This document shows positions 1-8,890 of a stretch of 64,000 nt of DNA, one piece after another (position 1 is the stretch's first letter; every line of letters begins with the position of its first letter). The stretch is taken from the NCBI GenBank assembly GCA_002359635.1, contig DENJ01000043.1, positions 10,216 to 74,215 on the forward strand. Reading direction: 5' to 3'. The translations under genes and the position numbers were made by a program. A model generated the notes under the pieces. That model was not told the origin of the DNA. It ran no database searches and saw only the letters and a program-made list of their open reading frames with translations. The stretch is from Burkholderiales bacterium UBA2647 (GTDB lineage: Bacteria; Pseudomonadota; Gammaproteobacteria; Burkholderiales; Burkholderiaceae_E).

Positions 1-2687
1 CAAACCCTGTTATTTGGTTGAGTTTTTACAGCGACACACTGCCAGCGCTTCAGGTTTCCGACGTGGTGAGCCGCATCGTGAAACCACGCCTACAAACACT
101 CCCTGGGGCAGCCGATGTGCGTATTTTCGGTGAGCGGCGCTTTGCCATGCGGATCTGGTTGGATGCTGATCGGCTTGCCGCTTACAAGCTGACGCCATCC
201 GATGTTGAGGATGCGCTGCGTCGGCAAAACATCGAAGTGCCCGCAGGCCGTATTGAAAGTCTTCAGCGCGAGTTTACGGTGACCTCGCAGACGGATCTTC
301 AGCGCGAACAACAATTTCTCGACATCGTCGTCAAAGTTGTCAATGGCTACCCGGTCTCACTCGGCGATGTTGCGCGGGTAAAGCTCGGTGCGCTGAATGA
401 GCGAACCAACGTCACACTCAATGGGCAACCTGCTGTTTCCGTGGGATTGATCAAACAGGCTACCGCCAATCCCTTGGTGCTTGCAGCGGCGCTGAAAACG
501 GAGCTGCCAAAGCTTCAGCAAAGTCTCCCGCAGGGCTTGAATGTGCGGATCGCCAATGACACCACGGTGTTTATTGACAAATCACTCGAAGCGGTGTTTC
601 GCACGATTCTTGAGGCGGTTGCGCTGGTTGCCTTGGTAATTTTGATCTTCCTTGGCACCCTTCGGGCATCCGTTATTCCGCTGGTCACGATCCCGGTTTG
701 TTTGATCGGTGCCTGCACCTTGATGTACGCGGCGGGCTTTTCAATCAACACGCTCACCTTGCTTGCGCTGGTTTTGGCCATTGGACTCGTGGTCGATGAC
801 GCGATTGTGGTCTTGGAAAATATCTTCCGGCATATCGAAGCGGGCATGAAACCCTTTGAGGCGGCAATCCTTGGTACCCGTGAAGTCCAATTTGCGGTCA
901 TCGCCATGACGCTGACACTTGCCGCTGTTTTCACACCGATTGCATTTACAACCGGTAGAACTGGCCGTTTGTTTGTTGAGTTTGCGCTTTCTTTAGCGGG
1001 TGCTGTGCTGATTTCCGGCTTCGTAGCCCTCACCCTCACGCCGATGATGTGCTCAAGACTTCTTAGATCGCATGCAGATGATGCAAGAGAGAATCGACTC
1101 TCCAGCTATGTCGTGAACGGGATCGATCGCATTGTGGGCGCGATCACCAATAGCTATGCTGCCATGCTTCGTTGGGCGCTTCGATGGCGCTGGCTGGTCT
1201 TGATACTTGGTTTGTCCGTGGGCGGCGCAAGCGCCTGGCTTTTTATGAACGCCAAGAAAGAGCTCACACCGCTCGAAGATCGAGGCACCGTGGTCATCAT
1301 TTTCAGTGCACCCGAAGGTTCCTCGGTGGAGTACACCATGCGTTATGGGCGTTTGATTGGCGACATCGCTGAGAAAATTCCTGAATTTGACAGGCGATTT
1401 GTGGTGTCAGGCTCCCCAACCGTCACCCAGGGCATCGGTTTTTTACGGATGGTGGACTGGGATCAGCGGCAAAGGGGTACCGCCGACATTCTTAAAGAGT
1501 TGCAACCCAAGCTTTTGTCGATCCCAGGCGTTCTAGCCTTTGCTGTGGCGCCACCTTCCCTCGGCCAGTCGCCCCGCGTCCGCCCGATTAACTTCGTCGT
1601 CCTCACCTCTGAACCCTACGACAAACTGCAGGCCACCGTAGCGCCCTTTTTAGCGGAAATGCAGCGCCATCCCGGGTTACAAGGCGTTGATGTGGACTTG
1701 AAATTGAACAAGCCCGAGATAAAAATTGAAATCGATCGACAGCGAGCCGCTGATGCAGGGGTGCAGGTTGAGGCGATCGGCAGGGCCTTGGAAACCATGC
1801 TCGGTGGGCGCCAGGTCACAAGGTTTAAGCGTGAGGGCGAGCAGTACGATGTGATGGTGCAGCTTGATGCGTCGGCACGCGCGACGCCTCGCGATATTGC
1901 CGATATTTATGTACGAGGTCGTGGTGACACCATGGTGCCGCTGGCAAGTCTTGTCTCGGTGAGGGAGTCGGTTGCCCCGCGGGAACTCAATCATTTTGCG
2001 CAACGCCGTGCCGTCACCATTACGGCCAATCTTGCGCCGGGCTACTCGCTTGGCGAGGCGATTACCATGATGGAAGCCAGTGCCCAAAAGTATCTCAAGC
2101 CCGGTTATGCAATTGACTATAACGGTGAGACCCGCGAATTCAAGCTCTCGTCAACGGCACTCTACTTAACCTTCCTGCTTGCTTTAGCCTTTATTTATCT
2201 TGTACTTGCGGCCCAGTTTGAAAGCTTTATCGACCCGCTGATCATCATGTTCTCGGTCCCCTTGTCAATGACCGGTGCGCTTGCGCTTTTAAAATACGGA
2301 GGCGGTTCAATCAACGTGTACAGTCAGATTGGCTTGATTACCTTGGTCGGTTTGATTACCAAGCACGGGATTCTGATTGTTGAATTCGCCAATCAACTGC
2401 AGCGCGAAGGGCGCACGCCCATGGAAGCGGTATTTGAGTCGGCCAAATTGCGTTTGCGTCCGATTCTGATGACAACCGGCGCGATGGTGCTTGGTGCTGT
2501 GCCCTTGGCCCTATCCACCGGTGCGGGCGCTGAGAGCCGCATCCAGATCGGTCTGGTGATTGTTGGTGGGATGAGTTTTGGGACCATACTGACCCTTTTT
2601 GTGGTACCGGTGGTTTATTCCTTGATCGCAAGGCGCAGACAGGCCATGCAAGCACTCGGGGGAGCACATGCGGCAGGTGGTGCTTGA
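1..2687 (+). CDS. RND multidrug efflux transporter, inner-membrane subunit (5' truncated by window edge)
   Basis: Inner-membrane pump of the AcrB/MexB (HAE1) family, which uses the proton gradient to expel hydrophobic compounds through a MFP adaptor and an outer-membrane channel. The reading frame (codons from base 3) is open to the left edge. By comparison with AcrB about 140 N-terminal residues lie outside, so the TTG at 18 is not the real start. Visible marks are a TM4-type segment IGLVVDDAIVVLEN with the paired aspartates of the proton relay, and a TM10-type segment GLITKHGILIVEFANQ with the relay lysine. Two porter-loop regions and C-terminal TM helices are also present. The gene end overlaps dnaQ by 20 bp, which suggests read-through transcription. 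Substrate cannot be inferred. Family assignment is secure. Confidence 0.93.
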   Translation, partial: NPVIWLSFYSDTLPALQVSDVVSRIVKPRLQTLPGAADVRIFGERRFAMRIWLDADRLAAYKLTPSDVEDALRRQNIEVPAGRIESLQREFTVTSQTDLQREQQFLDIVVKVVNGYPVSLGDVARVKLGALNERTNVTLNGQPAVSVGLIKQATANPLVLAAALKTELPKLQQSLPQGLNVRIANDTTVFIDKSLEAVFRTILEAVALVALVILIFLGTLRASVIPLVTIPVCLIGACTLMYAAGFSINTLTLLALVLAIGLVVDDAIVVLENIFRHIEAGMKPFEAAILGTREVQFAVIAMTLTLAAVFTPIAFTTGRTGRLFVEFALSLAGAVLISGFVALTLTPMMCSRLLRSHADDARENRLSSYVVNGIDRIVGAITNSYAAMLRWALRWRWLVLILGLSVGGASAWLFMNAKKELTPLEDRGTVVIIFSAPEGSSVEYTMRYGRLIGDIAEKIPEFDRRFVVSGSPTVTQGIGFLRMVDWDQRQRGTADILKELQPKLLSIPGVLAFAVAPPSLGQSPRVRPINFVVLTSEPYDKLQATVAPFLAEMQRHPGLQGVDVDLKLNKPEIKIEIDRQRAADAGVQVEAIGRALETMLGGRQVTRFKREGEQYDVMVQLDASARATPRDIADIYVRGRGDTMVPLASLVSVRESVAPRELNHFAQRRAVTITANLAPGYSLGEAITMMEASAQKYLKPGYAIDYNGETREFKLSSTALYLTFLLALAFIYLVLAAQFESFIDPLIIMFSVPLSMTGALALLKYGGGSINVYSQIGLITLVGLITKHGILIVEFANQLQREGRTPMEAVFESAKLRLRPILMTTGAMVLGAVPLALSTGAGAESRIQIGLVIVGGMSFGTILTLFVVPVVYSLIARRRQAMQALGGAHAAGGA

Positions 2688-3405
2688 CACAGAAACGACA
2701 GGACTTAGTGTGGCCGATGGCCATCGCATCATTGAACTAGCCTGTGTCGAACTGATTAACCGACAGGCGACCGGGCGGCACTGGCACCATTACTTTGACC
2801 CCGAGCGCGACATCGACGAAGGTGCCCAGGCGGTACACGGTTTAAGCCGGGACCGGCTCGAGGGAGAACCGAAGTTTGCTGATCTGGCCGCTGATTTTCT
2901 CGATTTCCTCGGCGATGCAGAACTGTTGATCCACAACGCCGCCTTCGATCTCGGTTTTTTGAAGTTCGAGCTAGGGCGTATCGATTTGCCAGCGCTCACA
3001 AGCCAATGTCAGGTAACCGACACGCTGGCCTTGGCCCGGGCATTGCACCCGGGTAAACGCAACTCGCTCGATGCACTTTGCGAGCGCTACGGTATCTCGA
3101 ATGCGCACCGCAGTTTTCACGGCGCATTGCTCGACGCAAGATTATTGGCCGATGTTTATCTCGCGATGACCCGAGGTCAGGAGTCGCTTGAGATCAGCCT
3201 CAGTCTTGATTCTCGAGGCCAGTCCTCAAGCGGCCAAGCGCTTGCATGGCCACCCTCGATGCTCAAGCAGATCAGGCTCACCGTATTTCAGCAATCGAGG
3301 CATGAGGCTTATCATGCAGCCATGGAAAAAGATGCGCGCGGACCGAGTTTGTGGCGCCGTTTAAGTCAAACCGCCTCAGCGCAGGAGTTAGAGCAAGACC
3401 TATGA
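2668..3405 (+). CDS. dnaQ: DnaQ-like 3'-5' exonuclease (DNA polymerase III epsilon subunit)
   Basis: Proofreading exonuclease subunit of the replicative polymerase, 245 aa (E. coli DnaQ is 243). ExoI motif is DTETTG at residues 6-11, ExoII is HNAAFD, and ExoIII is HGALLDARLLADVY, giving the full DEDDh set of metal and catalytic residues. The C-terminal tail is where family members bind the alpha subunit. The start at 2668 has GGGGGAG just upstream and lies inside the end of the RND gene. It is followed by an ATGA overlap with the next gene, so the three genes look co-transcribed. In Burkholderiales dnaQ is more usual next to rnhA, so this placement is slightly unusual. A second DnaQ-type exonuclease elsewhere in the genome cannot be excluded. 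Confidence 0.9.
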   Translation: MRQVVLDTETTGLSVADGHRIIELACVELINRQATGRHWHHYFDPERDIDEGAQAVHGLSRDRLEGEPKFADLAADFLDFLGDAELLIHNAAFDLGFLKFELGRIDLPALTSQCQVTDTLALARALHPGKRNSLDALCERYGISNAHRSFHGALLDARLLADVYLAMTRGQESLEISLSLDSRGQSSSGQALAWPPSMLKQIRLTVFQQSRHEAYHAAMEKDARGPSLWRRLSQTASAQELEQDL

Positions 3406-4607
3406 AAGAAGCCCGTATGTCGCGCAGTGGCCGTGAGCGAAAAGCCCAGTTATCCCCCGATGCGGAGCGACTTTTGGCCTCGGCGCTTGGATTAGCCAAT
3501 TCAGGCAGTCGCCTGGAAGATGCTTATTGGCAGCAACTGCTTGTGAAGCGTATTGAGCACTTGCTCGACACCAATCATCCGCAAGCCATTTACGATGCGC
3601 TCGATCGAACCCATCTCACCGATTTGGAGGCTTACGGCGCATTGATTGAAATGGTTGAGCACTGCGCCGAAACCGTTGTTGTCGAGTACGAAGGGCAAAT
3701 GTGGCAATGCCTCTTGGTTTCCGCACCGCTTGTTGCCTGGACAAGATTCGGTATCGCCGCCGGGCGCTTGCCGGCCTCTAATGCCACTGCGCTGTCGGCG
3801 CACTGGCAGGCGCACTGCCTCGCAAACCGGGTGCGCTTTTGCATGGTGCCTTGGCTTTATTCCATCGATCAATTACCGCGCGATTTTGCCGAACTGCGCA
3901 AACTCACGCGCCGCTTAGGGGTCGCAGCGCTTAAGTCGCAGGACCCTCGGCTTGATTTTTCGTCGTTTCCTGAAACAGCCGACATGTTGGCTGATTCGCG
4001 TTTTATTCTTGCCGGTGTTGCCGCGCCCTTGGGCCAGGCGCTTTTGCGGTGGCAGGATATTGAGGCCAGTGATCATGCAACGCGGGTTCAGTGTTTAGAA
4101 CAATGGGTTGCGCAGGGCAGACCTAATCTTGAGCCTGTCATGGTGGGCTGCGGGTTTGAGTGTTTGCTGCCCGATGCCTTTCATATCAATTTGCGTGAGT
4201 CTGACAGAAGAGTCAGACCCTATGCCTTGCGCGCGGCAGTTCATTATCTGACGCACGCGCTTTCGATCGAGGCAAAGCAATTGCGTGCCAACGTAGCAGC
4301 TTTTGGTCAGGATCGCCTTGATGAATATCGTATCGGTCTAAGTTTTAATTCGGAAGAGGAGGTTTCGCAAGGGGTTGTTTGGCCCATGCTCGGCGCGGAA
4401 TCCGAAACCGACGACCCCAATCCGCTTGATCAGATCAAACAACAGCTCCATGAACTCGGCGTCACCGATATTCGCGTTCACCCGGGTTGCAGCGAACCGG
4501 AATTCTGTGATGACTGTGGGTCACCGCTTTACCCGAACGGGGATGGCGAAGTCGTGCATGCCGAAATGCCTGAGGATTCAGAGCCTAACCCCGGACACTT
4601 TCATTAG
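3402..4607 (+). CDS. DUF2863 family protein
   Basis: Protein of about 401 aa recognised as DUF2863, a family of unknown function found mainly in Burkholderiales. I chose the ATG at 3402 because it makes an ATGA overlap with the dnaQ stop (TGA 3403-3405). The frame is open further upstream to 3351, but that part lies inside dnaQ. The N-terminus is basic and polar (SRSGRERK). No signal peptide or membrane segment is visible, so it is probably cytoplasmic. Near the C-terminus a CDDCG pair and an acidic, His-containing tail could bind metal, but that is a guess. Function is not known. The tight coupling to dnaQ is the only contextual hint. Confidence 0.85.
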   Translation: MKEARMSRSGRERKAQLSPDAERLLASALGLANSGSRLEDAYWQQLLVKRIEHLLDTNHPQAIYDALDRTHLTDLEAYGALIEMVEHCAETVVVEYEGQMWQCLLVSAPLVAWTRFGIAAGRLPASNATALSAHWQAHCLANRVRFCMVPWLYSIDQLPRDFAELRKLTRRLGVAALKSQDPRLDFSSFPETADMLADSRFILAGVAAPLGQALLRWQDIEASDHATRVQCLEQWVAQGRPNLEPVMVGCGFECLLPDAFHINLRESDRRVRPYALRAAVHYLTHALSIEAKQLRANVAAFGQDRLDEYRIGLSFNSEEEVSQGVVWPMLGAESETDDPNPLDQIKQQLHELGVTDIRVHPGCSEPEFCDDCGSPLYPNGDGEVVHAEMPEDSEPNPGHFH

Positions 4608-4634
4608 GTTAATCAAGAGCGCGTATCCAGTGCA

Positions 4635-5036
4635 TCAACTTAGTTTTTTTCTGGCGCTGCTGATGCGTTCGTTGAGATAAGCACCGTAGAAATCTCGAGA
4701 ACCGTAGCCAATCAGCCTCTCGGCGATTTCGCCCTGTAGTCCGAGAAACAGCACCGTCGGTACCATCGTGATCCGATAACGTTGGAGCTCGGTGCCACCC
4801 TGAATGGTTTCAAAAACCAAAACACCTTCCTTGTCCTGATCTCTTGCCAGATGCTGGATATAGTCTTGTTTGACCAAGTCGCACCAACCACAGCCTGGCA
4901 TGGTTACGAGCAAGACAAGGGGACGCTTTTGTTTTGCAGCCCGCTCGATTTGCTTTTCAAGTCCGTCTAGCTTGGGTATCGGCGTTTGCGCTGGTCGACC
5001 CTGCTGTGGATGTGATGGGGGGATTTGCTTACTCAT
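4635..5036 (-). CDS. Thioredoxin-fold protein of the sox locus
   Basis: Small thioredoxin-like protein of about 133 aa with the redox motif CGWC preceded by MPG. It also has the cis-proline region MVPTVLFLG and a C-terminal helix, all typical of the fold. Thioredoxin-like proteins (SoxS, SoxW) are regular members of sox loci, where they keep SoxYZ or its partners reduced. This one is transcribed away from soxR across a shared palindromic region, which supports that role. The start at 5036 was preferred. An in-frame ATG at 5054 would add six hydrophobic residues. Neither start has a strong ribosome site, and no clear signal peptide is seen, which is odd if the partner is periplasmic. I do not assign it to SoxS or SoxW. 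Confidence 0.8.
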   Translation of the reverse strand: MSKQIPPSHPQQGRPAQTPIPKLDGLEKQIERAAKQKRPLVLLVTMPGCGWCDLVKQDYIQHLARDQDKEGVLVFETIQGGTELQRYRITMVPTVLFLGLQGEIAERLIGYGSRDFYGAYLNERISSARKKLS

Positions 5037-5068
5037 AAAAAACGCGAAAAACATTAAAAAGTCACTTG

Positions 5069-5094
5069 ACTATATGCGTATATGCTCATATAGT
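5069..5094. promoter_or_regulatory. Palindromic operator between thioredoxin-like gene and soxR
   Basis: Perfect inverted repeat ACTATATG (5069-5076) and CATATAGT (5087-5094) separated by CGTATATGCT. It lies 33 bp upstream of the thioredoxin-like gene start and about 150 bp ahead of soxR. ArsR-family repressors bind AT-rich palindromes of this size in the divergent region next to their own gene, so this is the likely SoxR site. The symmetry is read directly; binding is inferred. Confidence 0.65.
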
Positions 5095-5165
5095 AACTTT
5101 GATTCAAACAGGCATCAAACCCTATTGGGCGGCACAAAAGGCTTCAACGGTTTGCACCAACAACA

Positions 5166-5212
5166 CCAAAAGCAAGCCTCATTGGTCCGCAGGATAACCT
5201 GATTGCTTTTGG
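5166..5212 (+). promoter_or_regulatory. Long stem-loop in the soxR leader
   Basis: Perfect 10-bp inverted repeat CCAAAAGCAA (5166-5175) and TTGCTTTTGG (5203-5212) with a 27-nt loop that holds a smaller AGG/CCT hairpin. It sits about 20 nt before the soxR ribosome site. It could be an mRNA leader structure or a second protein-binding palindrome. No U-run follows, so it is not a simple terminator. Confidence 0.4.
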
Positions 5213-5243
5213 ATCATAGCCCGTGCTCCGTGGAGGGGAAAGT

Positions 5244-5759
5244 TTGGCAACGTTAAAGGTCGAAGAGCCCGAGGATTGCGATGATCGCGAAGACCTAGAC
5301 CGGGTCTTTGAATCGGTGTCGCGCTATTTCAGCCTGATGTCAGAGCCGATGAGGGTGCGCATCATGCACACGATTTGCGATGGTGAGCGTACGGTGGGGG
5401 ATATTGTGCTTGCGGTTGGGGGCACGCAAACCAATGTCTCGAGACATCTCGCAGCGCTTTACCAAGCCAACGCGGTCTATCGCAGAAAAGCCGGTAACCA
5501 TGTTTTTTATGGCATCCAGGATTCGGCGCTGATTGCACTTTGCCGTGGGGTATGCATCCATATTGCCTCGCGCCTTGATAACGACGGTGAACGAAGCGAC
5601 GGATTGCGTCATCTCGCCCGTGGTTTTGAACCTGTATTGCCACAGGGGGATTCCGACGCAGGATCTAGAACCAAAAAGGAGAAGCTGCGCGCTGAGGCAG
5701 GTGTTTCGAAGGCATCCAAGTCGAGGCCTCGATCAGTTCGTGCCAAGCGCGCCGATTGA
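5244..5759 (+). CDS. soxR: ArsR-family transcriptional repressor of sox genes
   Basis: ArsR/SmtB-type winged-helix regulator, about 171 aa. It carries the typical MRVRIMHTICDGERTV helix entry, the recognition helix TQTNVSRHLAAL and a wing containing GNHVFYGI. Two cysteines stand out: one just before DGER and a pair in ALCRGVC. SoxR-type and related persulfide-sensing ArsR proteins use a distant Cys pair to sense sulfane sulfur, so a thiol-switch repressor fits. I chose the TTG at 5244 because GGAGGGGAA lies just upstream at 5232-5240. A GTG at 5223 is in frame but has no ribosome site. The tail after residue 130 is basic and disordered. It lies head-on to soxC with 36 bp between, consistent with one operon. 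Confidence 0.87.
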   Translation: MATLKVEEPEDCDDREDLDRVFESVSRYFSLMSEPMRVRIMHTICDGERTVGDIVLAVGGTQTNVSRHLAALYQANAVYRRKAGNHVFYGIQDSALIALCRGVCIHIASRLDNDGERSDGLRHLARGFEPVLPQGDSDAGSRTKKEKLRAEAGVSKASKSRPRSVRAKRAD

Positions 5760-5795
5760 TAAGCCCTATCGCTGAATGAATAAGGAGGTTGAGCG

Positions 5796-7166
5796 ATGCA
5801 TGTATTAGATCAAGATCTGGCGCAGGGGAGCATTAACGCGCTACGCACGGCGATACCGGGGCGTATTCAAAAAGCGCCCGAAGACCATATGGATCAGGCC
5901 TTTCATGCGAAAGCAAAGACGGCGCGTCGCAGCTTTATGGGCAAGGCGCTTGCTATGGGCGCGGGTGTTGCCGTGACACGCGCGAGCGCCACAAGTACCG
6001 AGGGCGAGGACGCCATTTTGAAGCTTCCCCCGCACACGGTGGGTCTTGGGCAACCGGTTGCGGCAAGGGGCTATGGGGTGCCATCGCAGTACGAGCGCAA
6101 TTTGCAACGACGTGAGAGCCCAGGTCTTACCCGTGTGGGTGCGGCCTCTGTGAGCTTTTCCCCGCTTCAGTCGCTCTTTGGGATCATCACGCCAAACGGG
6201 CTTCACTTTGAGCGCCACCATCAGGGCTGGTGGGATATCAACCCCGAACAACATCGTTTGATGATCAACGGCATGGTGAAGCAGGCTAAGGTTTTCACCA
6301 TGGATGATCTGATGCGACTGCCAGCCGTGTCGCGCATTCATTTCATCGAATGTGGTGCAAACACCGGCATGGAGTGGGGTAATGTTGCGGTGCCGACGGT
6401 GCAGTACTCACATGGGATGTTGTCTTGTTCGGAGTTCACCGGCGTGTTGCTTTCGACCCTGCTTGATATGGCTGGCGCTGACACAAAAAAAGGGCGCTAT
6501 CTGCTCGCTGAAGGCGCTGACGGTTCTTCCATGACACGAACCGTCTCAATGGACCGTGCGCTTGATGATGTGATGGTGGCCTGGGCAATGAATGGTGAGA
6601 TGTTGCGTCCGGAAAATGGCTACCCATTGAGATTGGTTGTGCCCGGTGTACAAGGTGTGTCATGGGTGAAATATTTGCGACGCATCGAGGTTGGCGATCA
6701 ACCCTACTACACCAAAGATGAGGTCATGCATTATGTGGATCTGATGCCTGATGGCAGGCATCGGCAGTTCACCTCGATTCAGGAGGTGAAGTCAGTGATC
6801 ACGACGCCATCGGGTGGCCAGGTGTTGATGGATAAGGGTTATTACAATGTGACCGGGCTAGCCTGGTCGGGCAGGGGACGTATCAAGCGTGTTGATGTGT
6901 CGGCGGATGGTGGTCGCAACTGGCGTAGCGCGCGTCTTGAAACACCCGTGCTGTCGAAAGCGCTCACACGATTTAATATTGATTGGGTCTGGGACGGCGG
7001 ACCGGCAATTCTGCAAAGTAGAGCGGTCGATGAGTCGGGTCATATTCAACCAATGATGCGTCAATTGCGCGCTGTTCGCGGCACGCGGTCCATTTATCAT
7101 AATAATGCGATCCAGTCCTGGAAGATCAGCGAGACAGGGGAGGTGTTCAATGTACAAGTTTCCTAA
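5796..7166 (+). CDS. soxC: Sulfane dehydrogenase molybdopterin subunit SoxC
   Basis: Mo-cofactor subunit of the periplasmic sulfane (sulfur) dehydrogenase SoxCD, which oxidises the SoxY-bound persulfide sulfane to sulfone and allows full thiosulfate oxidation to sulfate. It is 456 aa of the sulfite-oxidase fold. A Tat signal with RRSFMGK (arginines 44-45) and a long n-region explains cofactor export in folded form. The Mo-ligand cysteine is in HFIECGANTG (about Cys186). The dimerisation domain follows at the C-terminus. AAGGAGG precedes the ATG at 5796. soxD starts 17 bp inside its 3' end, consistent with translational coupling. Presence of SoxCD predicts no need for external sulfur globules. 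Assignment is secure. Confidence 0.95.
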   Translation: MHVLDQDLAQGSINALRTAIPGRIQKAPEDHMDQAFHAKAKTARRSFMGKALAMGAGVAVTRASATSTEGEDAILKLPPHTVGLGQPVAARGYGVPSQYERNLQRRESPGLTRVGAASVSFSPLQSLFGIITPNGLHFERHHQGWWDINPEQHRLMINGMVKQAKVFTMDDLMRLPAVSRIHFIECGANTGMEWGNVAVPTVQYSHGMLSCSEFTGVLLSTLLDMAGADTKKGRYLLAEGADGSSMTRTVSMDRALDDVMVAWAMNGEMLRPENGYPLRLVVPGVQGVSWVKYLRRIEVGDQPYYTKDEVMHYVDLMPDGRHRQFTSIQEVKSVITTPSGGQVLMDKGYYNVTGLAWSGRGRIKRVDVSADGGRNWRSARLETPVLSKALTRFNIDWVWDGGPAILQSRAVDESGHIQPMMRQLRAVRGTRSIYHNNAIQSWKISETGEVFNVQVS

Positions 7167-8262
7167 AGGGCAGCTGATTGCGGCATTACTGCTCACGTGC
7201 CTTGGCGTGTCCGACGGATCATTTGCTCAGACCTCGAGTGGACAGGCACTAAGCGCATCGTCGAAGCCCTGGTCAAACCTCGGACGTGCCGCCACGGCTG
7301 CTGAAGTCAAAGCCTGGGATATCGATGTACGTGCCGATTTTGTCGGATTGCCCAAGGGCGCTGGCTCGGTAACCAAGGGCGAAGAGGTCTGGGAAGCCAA
7401 GTGCGCATCATGTCACGGCACCTTCGGTGAGTCGAACGAGGTCTTCACCCCCATCGTAGGCGGCACGAGTAAAAAAGACATCGAAACAGGTATTGTCGCG
7501 AATCTTGCTCGGCCGGACTTTCCGCAACGGACCACTGTGATGAAGCTTTCAACGCTATCAACCTTGTGGGACTACATCAACCGTGCTATGCCTTGGAACG
7601 CTCCGAAATCACTACATGTTGATGAAGTTTATGCAGTCACTGCCTACATCTTGCACCTGGCTGAAATACTGCCTGCGGACTTCACCCTGAGCGATCAGAA
7701 CATCGCAGCAGTTCAAAAGCGGATTCCGAATCGTCATGGCAAAGTGAAGTTCGCTGGGCTTTGGGACCTGAAGGGCAAACCTGATGTCCAGGGCGAAGGC
7801 TGTATGAGCAACTGTAAGGTTTCCGCAGAGGTCGCCTCGATCCTGCCCGATTTTGCGCGAAACGCCCACGGTAATCTCGCAGAGCAGAGCCGGCTGATCG
7901 GCGCCTCCCGCGGCGCGGACACAAGTAAGCCGCCTCTGAAGGAGCCTTTGAAAGTGGCGATGGCGGTCGGCGCTTCAGAGACGCCCAAGCTGGCTGCCGC
8001 AGAGACACAATCGCCGTCTTCGCTGGCCAAAGCGCAACATTGTTTGGCCTGTCACGCGGTGGCGCAGAAAATGGTGGGACCCGCATTTCGGGACGTTGCT
8101 GCGCGTTATAAGGGAAACGCCAAAGCCGAGGCCTTGCTTATTTCAAGAATCAGTCAAGGTGGGTCGGGTAACTGGGGTCCTATTCCTATGCCAGCACAGC
8201 CCCAGCTAGCAAATGATGATGCGAAGACGCTTGCGCGATGGATCCTTGACGGTGCAAAGTAA
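7150..8262 (+). CDS. soxD: Diheme cytochrome c subunit SoxD of sulfane dehydrogenase
   Basis: Electron-transfer partner of SoxC, passing electrons from the Mo centre to the respiratory chain in the periplasm. From the ATG at 7150 (GGGGAGGTG upstream) it is 370 aa. It begins with a cleavable signal peptide ending near SFAQ. Two c-type heme sites are visible, CASCH at about residues 85-89 and CLACH at about 298-302. Between them lies an alanine- and lysine-rich linker with an extra Cys pair (CMSNC) of unclear use. The frame is open upstream to 7105, but that lies within soxC and carries no signal sequence. The size and two-domain arrangement match SoxD of Paracoccus-type clusters. Confidence 0.94.
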   Translation: MYKFPKGQLIAALLLTCLGVSDGSFAQTSSGQALSASSKPWSNLGRAATAAEVKAWDIDVRADFVGLPKGAGSVTKGEEVWEAKCASCHGTFGESNEVFTPIVGGTSKKDIETGIVANLARPDFPQRTTVMKLSTLSTLWDYINRAMPWNAPKSLHVDEVYAVTAYILHLAEILPADFTLSDQNIAAVQKRIPNRHGKVKFAGLWDLKGKPDVQGEGCMSNCKVSAEVASILPDFARNAHGNLAEQSRLIGASRGADTSKPPLKEPLKVAMAVGASETPKLAAAETQSPSSLAKAQHCLACHAVAQKMVGPAFRDVAARYKGNAKAEALLISRISQGGSGNWGPIPMPAQPQLANDDAKTLARWILDGAK

Positions 8263-8349
8263 GCGACAACGCAGGGATGGTTAATGTGTCGGTAGCGCCT
8301 AGCGCGATTCGGTCGATTTTCCAGCGATATTTTCTAAAAGGAGAACAGT

Positions 8350-8820
8350 ATGAGTTTTTCGAGACGGGAGGCACTGAAGGGTGGTGCCGGCGTGGGCCTC
8401 TACGGTGCGATGCTTGCCCTAGGGATGATTCGCCCCGGGACGGCACAGGCCCAAGCAGCCATGCAAGCAGCGTTCCAGACCAAGGGTATTCCTGACACAT
8501 TAAAAGCACTCGGAGCCGCAGGGGCAGCCGAGTCCGCCGATGTCAGTATTGTTTCGCCAGATATTGCTGAGAACGGCGCCGTTGTTCCCGTGGGTGTGAC
8601 CAGTAAGCTTCCAAATACTGACATGGTTGCACTTTTGGTCGATAAGAACCCTAATGCGCTTGCCGGTGCCTACCAGTTCTTGGATGGCGGTGTGGCTGAA
8701 GTCAACATGCGTGTGAAAATGGGCCAGAGTTCAGATGTCTTTGCCATCGTTCGAGCTGATGGGAAGTACTACATGGCCAAGAAGGAAATCAAGGTCACTT
8801 TGGGTGGCTGTGGCGGCTAA
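8350..8820 (+). CDS. soxY: Sulfur carrier protein SoxY
   Basis: Covalent sulfur carrier of the Sox cycle; intermediates are attached to the Cys in the C-terminal swinging arm. The protein ends in KVTLGGCGG, the diagnostic GGCGG carrier motif. The N-terminus has a Tat-type signal (SRREALKGG followed by a hydrophobic stretch ending near AQA), as expected because SoxYZ is exported folded and SoxZ lacks its own signal. Length 156 aa is normal. AAAAGGAG precedes the ATG. The 87 bp between soxD and soxY hold nothing I recognise. Confidence 0.96.
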   Translation: MSFSRREALKGGAGVGLYGAMLALGMIRPGTAQAQAAMQAAFQTKGIPDTLKALGAAGAAESADVSIVSPDIAENGAVVPVGVTSKLPNTDMVALLVDKNPNALAGAYQFLDGGVAEVNMRVKMGQSSDVFAIVRADGKYYMAKKEIKVTLGGCGG

Positions 8821-8890
8821 GCAACGCCCTCGATATGCTTGGTTCGGGTCATGAATGCAATGATCATGTAAAAACTTCAGGAGATTTAAG

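Noticed and set aside
515..1039. 174-codon minus-strand frame inside the RND gene
   Set aside because: Composition of a shadow frame: Ser/Thr/Lys-rich, no family, lies wholly within a strongly conserved gene.
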